Source of the DNA: Dioszegia crocea
Taxonomy: Eukaryota > Basidiomycota > Tremellomycetes > Tremellales > Bulleribasidiaceae
Direction of reading: 5' to 3'
DNA: 64,000 nucleotides
NCBI GenBank assembly: GCA_001600615.1
Contig: BCKK01000005.1
Span: 558,001 to 622,000, forward strand
The position numbers were made by a program, and so were the translations under genes. The notes under the pieces are model-generated. The model did no database searches and was not told the DNA's origin. It saw only the letters and a program-made list of their open reading frames with translations. This document shows, piece by piece, positions 58,382-64,000 of the stretch. Positions within the stretch are counted from its first letter, which is position 1. The number at the start of each line of letters is the position of its first letter.

Positions 58382-59006
58382 GGTGTGTGATGTTTACTGT
58401 GGTAGGGGGTTTCAGTGGGCCCAGTGGGGCATTGTAGATGGTGTGTATGGGGGGATGATGGATGGATGGATTGATTGGATGAGTGAAGGCGAAAGATATA
58501 GGCGCCGATCGAGATGTGCTGCCGAAAGGTTGCGCGTCTTGTCTGCCGAACTCGGCTTCGGCTCCGAGTCTCTCCGGGTGGCAAAACGGGCGCCCTTCAC
58601 TAAGACTCACAGCGATCGAAATAGTAGCGGCATCCATCATGTCTCTACGGTCTGTTTAAGAGGCTCCTCTTTAGCTTGGCTTGTTGACAACAAGCCTGCA
58701 AAGGGCCTTGACGAATGCGCGCTAAGTGCCACACCACCCTTTTCGGCGGCGGCGTTATTGCGAAGGGAATGTTCCAGTTTTGCACGTGACCTGCCTGAAA
58801 CGCGTGTGGCGCACAAAGGTCGGGCCGATCAAGGAGGGATCACAACCTGCCACGGCTTGCACGGCTCGAGCGCCCTGTAATGGCATGGCTCCCTCACCCT
58901 TTCACCCCTCAACCAGCCATACACTGTTCTACCACAGCTGCGACTCACAACTACCCGTAAACAAATCTTTCATCTCATCAGTCAACGCCATCTCCACGCC
59001 GCCACC
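58382..59006. promoter_or_regulatory. Divergent promoter region
   Basis: A 625-bp space between the intronless orphan (minus) and cluster gene 4 (plus). A short ATG frame at 58885 ends in TGA overlapping the start region of cluster gene 4. It could be an upstream open frame in the leader but has no other support. Confidence 0.4.
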
Positions 59007-59865
59007 ATGAACGCCAACTACGATCACGACACTGTTTCCCCCACCCACACTACCGCATTCGATCCGGCCGGCTACCTGAAGCTCCCTGCCATCATCAAGA
59101 CGCTCTCCAACACCTTGGCTCACGAGTACGATTTACCGGTCCTCTGGGACTCTGACGAAGGTGGAGAAGGCCGCGCTCACGGCGGAAGTCGCCAGTATCA
59201 TTTCCATTGGCGGCTACGTCGCGGATCTGTCCCAGCGTCAGACGGACTTCGATTACAACTCACGCTACCCCATGTATGACGTGCTTCTGTCGAAAGTCGA
59301 TGCCACACTCAACCAGGTGTCGTCCGACTACGATGGTTTGTTCAAGCACCACCTCTCGCTCTGCAGATACGTGTTGTCTGGGCGTGCGGGTTCATGCATG
59401 TCAGACTAGTAAGTCATTCTTGCATAGAAGAAGTGATCTGAAAGGGAACATGCTGACTCCAGCAGCGGTTCAGAATGGCTTCCCGAAATGGCGCGATTCT
59501 TCCAATACCACCCGAAAGGCATTGCGGCTATACAATCGCAGAAGGACGCGTTGGGGTCCCTGGTGGACAGGTGTGCTTTCGAGCTGGAACAGATACAGGA
59601 CGAAGCAACTCTCATCCAGGGTGCAGAGCCGAATTTCCTTGAGAACATGACCCTCGCCTTACAGAACGGAGCTGGGACCCGCCTTGTGACCAAGATCAGT
59701 GATGTCACCGACGATCCCACATTGTCTCTCCTCGCGAAGCTCGAAGGCCTCGGTCTCATTCACAAAGAGCTACGTACTCGGCAGGAGAATCTGTCAGACA
59801 TGCGGGCCCGAAAGATGGGTTTGACCGGCGGTGTGGATGTGTCAGACTTTGACGCTGGCAACTAG
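59007..59865 (+). CDS. Orphan helical protein, cluster gene 4, frame break
   Basis: ATG 59007 (MNANYDHDTVSPTHTTAFDP) has a good start context (gccaccATG). The first frame is protein-like up to LSNTLAHEYDLP. From 59152 the convincing frame is shifted by +1: LTKVEKAALTAEVASIISIG, then YPMYDVLLSKVDATLNQVSS. No ordinary intron joins them; only a 22-base intron (59139-59160, gtcctc...ctgacgaag) would fit. A normal phase-2 intron follows (59409 to about 59462), then GSEWLPEMARFFQYHPKG and a helical C-terminus ending VSDFDAGN at TAG 59863-59865. It may be a pseudogene, sequence error or micro-intron case. No family recognised. Confidence 0.55.
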
Positions 59866-60274
59866 TTACTAGGATAGTTCGTTGATTGCACTCATTCGAT
59901 TATGTATCATATGGACTCATGAGGTTGTCTGTAGAAGTCGGACGAGTGCCTCCCGGTAGATGACCTGCCGGCTGAAGATATGTGATTATGATACCGGGCA
60001 AGGGCCAGGGCATGCAAGGAGTGTCTACTGTGTAGTGAGTAGTGAGTAAGCTTGCTCCAGGAGGCATGCCGTAATTCTTATATCGACTGAGGCTACACGG
60101 CCGCAATCAACTTGCAACTTCTATCAATGTGACCCGCTCGATAACGCCCCCGACTCATTCGCGTCTGACGTGCGACCCTGCTAGATAGATGACAGCGAGC
60201 CAGCAAAAGGATAGAGACTAGGAATTACACGCCTCAAGCTCGAGCACAGCCACATTTCCCCTTATCTGCGCAAC
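59866..60274. other. Spacer before Fhit gene
   Basis: A 409-bp space between plus-strand genes. No gene or clear motif recognised. Confidence 0.35.
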
Positions 60275-60939
60275 ATGTCCCTCTTCTCGACCTTCAATGT
60301 TGTTCGACAAGGTCGGTCTTACTGTGACTTTGGAGCTCGGCCCCATGATACTCTACTGACGCTCCAGTCTTCATATCCACACCACTATCCTTCGGGATCG
60401 TAAATCTCAAACCGCTTGTACCTGGCCGTAAGTTAGAGAATGCCCCGTTCAGAGTCAGTACGGAGATTGGACCTGATCATCTAGACGTTCTCGTCATCCC
60501 ACGCAGGGTCGTCCCTCGTCTCTCAGACTTGCAAGAAGCCGAAATTTCAGACCTGTTCCGGACCGTACAGATAGTCGGAAACGTGATTGAAAAGGCCTAC
60601 AAAGCCGACGCGTTGACTGTATCTATACAGGTGAGTGGACACGCTGTTTCACCTCTCATGTCTGAACCATGGCTGATGTAGTAGGACGGCATTGCAGCAG
60701 GTCAGTCTGTCCCACACGTCCATGTCCATATACTCCCAAGAGGTACATCAGGCCCATTCAGCCAAGACAAAGACGCCATGTATCCCGCTTTGGAAGCGAG
60801 CGAAGAGGGATTGAAGCGGGATTTGGAGTCCAGGGAACGTGGCGGACAGACGTTTGAAGTGATGAAGGATGAAGATCGGCGCCCTAGGACGGAGGATGAG
60901 ATGGAGAAAGAGGCAGAGTGGTTGAAGTCTTTCTTCTGA
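60275..60939 (+). CDS. HNT2: Bis(5'-adenosyl)-triphosphatase, Fhit/Hnt2
   Basis: A HIT-family hydrolase cleaving diadenosine triphosphate to AMP and ADP. It starts at 60275 (MSLFSTFNVVRQ), with an intron to VFISTPLSFGIVNLKPLVPG and another to HVLVIPRRVVPRLSDLQEAE. The third junction leads to DGIAAGQSVPHVHVHILPRG with the HVHVH catalytic triad. The C-terminus EMEKEAEWLKSFF matches the Fhit end and closes at TGA 60937-60939. Three introns. Fully typical. Confidence 0.94.
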
Positions 60940-61025
60940 TTTCAAGGTGAGTTGAATATACGGTGATGACAAATCTGTGTAGTCCGCCCGCTTATACATC
61001 TCAGGATGGACCTTGCTACACTACC

Positions 61026-62717
61026 CTACGCTCCCCCATATCCTCTCGCCATCCCTGCCCCTTGATTCGCCAAAGCCGTTTCTTCCGCTTTCCGCCTAAC
61101 GAATTGACCCCTGTACAAACGCCGTTGATACAGCATATAACCGACAATACAGAGGGCTATGCCTACCAATCCCCCGAATACACCGAGACCGATAGGCAGG
61201 ACGGCGAGTTTCATCCCTGGGAATTCCTCCTGGACGATCAGCAGGAGAGCGAAGATAGTGTGGTGGGATAGGAAGATTAGAATGAGGAAATGCGACATAC
61301 AGTTGCGTTACTCGTTTCTCCTGCTCCTGCTCCGGCTAACTCGGCCGAGATGGTGGATGAGCTAGGAGAGGCAGATGCGGTGTTGGCTGGAGGTCCAGTA
61401 GCGGACCGGGAGGCAGATCTTTCGGGTCAGCTTGGAAGCGAATGAGGTGGAAATCTGGGATGTGATGTTGAGTAAACTCACGTAGCAGGAAGCGTTATCG
61501 TTTCAGCCGCCGGGCTTGCGCTCTCACTCGGACTAATCAGATCAGCACAGGTATTCTATGTCAGGATTACCGAAGGATCAGAGGGACTCACGATTCTGAT
61601 ACAATTGTCATTCCGGCCAACTGCGGCGAATCCGATGTGACGGCAGGCGCTGAGCTCGCTTGCGCCAGCGTTGTGGTTGCCGCAGATGAGACGGAAAGTG
61701 AGCTGGAGGAGCTGATGGAGGATATGGCTATTCCGCTGGAGCTGGCAATAACGCTACCAGTCGAAGTCGAGGATGTGAGGTTGGTACTGATGCTGATGAC
61801 AGCACCGGCCGATTGACCCGAGCTCGACGCCGTGCCCAAAGTCTGGCTGAGGCTGGAGGGAGTACCAATGGCTGAGCTCAAGCTCGGAGCTGCGCTCAGA
61901 GATGAGGAGGCCGTCACGTTGGCAGAGGACGATGTGGTGGGTATCGCGCCGACACCGGAAGTCGACAAGGAGCCGCTGAATGCGGACGAGGAAATCGTAA
62001 TCGACACCGAAGTCAAATTTGACGTAGCGGACGATATCGGCGCATCTGAAGCTGAAGCGACTGATACTGCCGCTGCAGGTGGTGCAGGTTGTTCGCCACC
62101 GAGTGGTTTACCGTCTAAGAGGGTTCGACAGAATACCTGAGAAGGGTCGGAAATGAGGGTGAGGCAGTGAGTTGTGATGTTTCCGACGGATCTGAGTGGT
62201 TAGCTGATAGTCTAGTACTCGGTCTAGGTTCCTTAAAGGCTATACATACCCCAAACCAAGGGATTTGTCAAACTTACGATAGTTGGCTCGATATAGATTC
62301 CTTCATCACCATAATCACTTCCCCTTCACCTACGCCGGCCGCCAATATCGGACTTCTATCCCTCCCAGACGCTGTGGGAGATGCCGCTGGTACGACAGCA
62401 GAGGTGGAGGATGATGTCGTTGTGGTTGCGCCAGAGGATATGGTGGTCGAGGCGAGGCCGCTAGAGAGGAGTCCGAGCGTAGTCGGAAGGGAAGATGGAG
62501 ATGGGGCGGCATTGAAGAGAGGCTCGAGGGGAGAGGACGTGGAAGGTGAAGGGATGGCTTGGTCGACGACTGAGGAGCCAGCTAGGGCCGATGGGGCTTC
62601 CGCGGATGAAGATGCAGAGAGGGAGAGTGGGAGCGATGTGGCGTTTTGAGCGAGGGCTACATGGCAAAGCCAAGGAGAGATTAATGGGGCAAGAGCTGCC
62701 AGCAGCGAGAATCGCAT
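61026..62717 (-). CDS. Ser/Thr-rich single-pass membrane protein
   Basis: ATG 62717 opens a signal peptide (MRFSLLAALAPLISPWLCHV, ending about ALAQ). A long Ser/Thr/Ala-rich outer region follows, interrupted by a short ordered part with two Cys (ITTHCLTLISDPSQVFCRTL). Near the end comes one membrane helix (VLPIGLGVFGGLVGIALCIV, then GYMLY) with a basic stop-transfer (QRRLYRGQFVRRK). The end is RGYGGA at TAG 61026-61028. About five introns. The layout resembles cell-wall stress sensors of the Wsc/Mid2 kind, but there is no WSC domain. It could equally be a mucin-like adhesin. Confidence 0.78.
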
Positions 62718-63338
62718 AGTTGGCGGACGATCAGTCGGAGGGATGGAAATAAGAGCTCGCACAGCCAGTGTGGAGCTTACGAATGGGACCTGCCCCGGAA
62801 GTGAGTCAGAAGAGAGAAGGGAATGAAGCAAAGTCCAGATGTCTGACAAATGTACATTCTCAATCGTCGGTAGCACTTCGGAGGTGTATATGGGGACAGG
62901 CCTGCCAAGACACGTAGAAATGCCACAGTCAACAGTATCCATGCATACCCTATGACGGTGTGCAACGGAAAGGAGGTCTCGTCGTCAAGGTGAGCGGTAG
63001 ATAACGACCGGTCGTCATGCGTCATTATGCCCCACAGGCTCTTGCAAGAGCTTCGGCCGAGCGACGGCTTGTACTGGGTCTGGTAGATCTTCGTACACGC
63101 CGAAGGTTACTCGCAGACTAGTACAGGGCTTCTTCCATTCCTCACTGGCCTCACCATAGCTCTGCCACACTGGATAAGGCTGCCGTAACTGATTCGCCAC
63201 TCTCATTCCCACCAAATCAATCCGCTCACTCAACCATCAACTTCACTCAAGGCTCACATACCATCTCACCCTTTCATCCTGGGCAGTGCCCAGAAACAAT
63301 CCCATCACCCTTCCCTCCTCTACTTTACACTGGCAAAA
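62718..63338. promoter_or_regulatory. Divergent promoter region
   Basis: A 621-bp space between the membrane-protein gene (minus) and the gene entering the right edge (plus). The plus-strand leader is C/T-rich. No other gene seen. Confidence 0.35.
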
Positions 63339-64000
63339 ATGGCAGTGCCACACCCTCCCGCCTCACCAACCCACACCTCCACATCATCCTATTCCCTCAT
63401 CCAATCAATCGACAACCTATCCCTCTCGACCGGCTCGTTCGACCTCATATCCAATCATTCTTTCCCCTCGCTAGGCTACAACCCCAGTCACCGATCCCAC
63501 AGCACCCACTCTCGCCAAAGTAGCGGCAGTCTTCTCTCTGCCCCCCATCAGCCCGGGGATGATAGGCGTTCCTCCCTCACCAGCGAGGAAGATGTGGTGG
63601 TTCTGCCCCCGAGGAGTTTGGCGTCGTCCATGACTGGTGCATCAAGCTTTGGGCGACTGTCAAGGGGAAGTACTCCCCTGAGTCAGTCGCCGAATGCCAA
63701 GGTTGGGGAGGTGAAGAAGGAAGTTGGAGAAGGGATCACATCAGCCACTCCCACTCGAGTGAAGACTGAACCTATCGATTTCGGCGATTACGTCTATGGT
63801 GCAGCATCGACATCGGCTCTCCCATCCGTCTCTCTGACCAAACAAGAGATCAAAAATATACACACTTTCTCGAAGCAGAAGGCGAAGAAGCTCATCAGGC
63901 GGCGTAAGGAGTTGGCGGCAATGGGGTCTTCGGGCGGGTCTTCCGCGTCCAGTGAGGCCTGGACTGCGGAAGAGGAGGAGGAGATGGAAGAGCACTATGA
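63339..64000 (+). CDS. Unknown Ser-rich protein, 3' end beyond window
   Basis: An open frame from ATG 63339 (MAVPHPPASPTHTSTSSYSL) to the window end with no stop and no intron needed. The N-terminus is Ser/Pro/His-rich and likely disordered. It includes an SUMO-site-like VKTEPI near 63760 and then a basic helical stretch, KQKAKKLIRRRKELAAMG. Composition suggests a nuclear regulator, but no DNA-binding domain has appeared by the edge. Family unknown. Confidence 0.7.
   Translation, partial: MAVPHPPASPTHTSTSSYSLIQSIDNLSLSTGSFDLISNHSFPSLGYNPSHRSHSTHSRQSSGSLLSAPHQPGDDRRSSLTSEEDVVVLPPRSLASSMTGASSFGRLSRGSTPLSQSPNAKVGEVKKEVGEGITSATPTRVKTEPIDFGDYVYGAASTSALPSVSLTKQEIKNIHTFSKQKAKKLIRRRKELAAMGSSGGSSASSEAWTAEEEEEMEEHY

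Noticed and set aside
59126..59160. Normal-looking 35-base intron (gtacga, ctgac, gaag) in cluster gene 4
   Set aside because: It would shift into a basic, low-quality third frame that does not join the later helical exon.
6..64000. tRNA, rRNA, CRISPR or transposase
   Set aside because: I searched by eye for T-loop ggttcga-type boxes, spaced direct repeats and transposase-like or reverse-transcriptase-like frames and saw none. Intron-split tRNAs could be missed.

Overview
The window is nuclear DNA of a fungus. Genes are dense and cut by many short introns, mostly 45-70 bp, with GTRNGT donors, a CTGAC or CTAAC branch point and a YAG acceptor just after it. Intergenic spaces are short, and the families seen (GT61 glycosyltransferase, Zn2Cys6 regulator, COP9 subunit, large yeast-type MFS sugar carriers) fit a basidiomycete yeast. 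Intron style and gene order feel like Tremellomycetes (Cryptococcus/Kwoniella relatives). That placement is inference; no species is claimed. I found no rRNA, tRNA, CRISPR, phage or complete transposon.

Layout. 1-1025: 3' part of a Gly/Gln-rich protein with dibasic KR sites. 1247-9170: Zn2Cys6 regulator, MFS sugar transporter and, divergently, a PhyH-type 2OG-Fe(II) dioxygenase, a possible small catabolic cluster. 9518-10536: DNA polymerase delta subunit 4. 11221-13564: two homologous modules in one reading frame, separated by a single TGA. 13716-15385: Ser-rich surface protein. 15719-16476: Fap7/AK6. 16673-18867: CSN3. 19349-19684: small orphan. 20535-21366: NTF2. 21882-23338: orphan. 23673-26578: fused pseudouridine-5'-phosphate glycosidase/pseudouridine kinase. 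26700-33592: tandem MFS array with two full genes and the 3' relic of a third. 33971-35871: delta-1-pyrroline-5-carboxylate dehydrogenase. 36520-38559: GT61 glycosyltransferase. 38787-40786: Bud22. 40990-41680: COA8. 41787-45465: gamma-tubulin complex component. 45793-47374: nitronate monooxygenase. 47598-48584: orphan with an internal repeat. 49351-51310: orphan. 51626-52864: EMC7.

53377-59865 is the accessory-looking part. Four short helical orphan genes of similar build lie there on the plus strand (one with an apparent frame break), with an intronless 541-residue orphan on the opposite strand among them. Then come Fhit/Hnt2 (60275-60939), a Ser/Thr-rich single-pass membrane protein (61026-62717) and the start of another unknown gene running off the right edge.

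Most of the window is housekeeping. The best candidates for something undescribed are the in-frame TGA between duplicated modules (11221-13564), the orphan cluster at 53-60 kb, and the sugar-carrier array with its relic. Exon borders were read by eye from splice signals and reading frame. They are firm where family homology crosses the junction and tentative in orphan genes.
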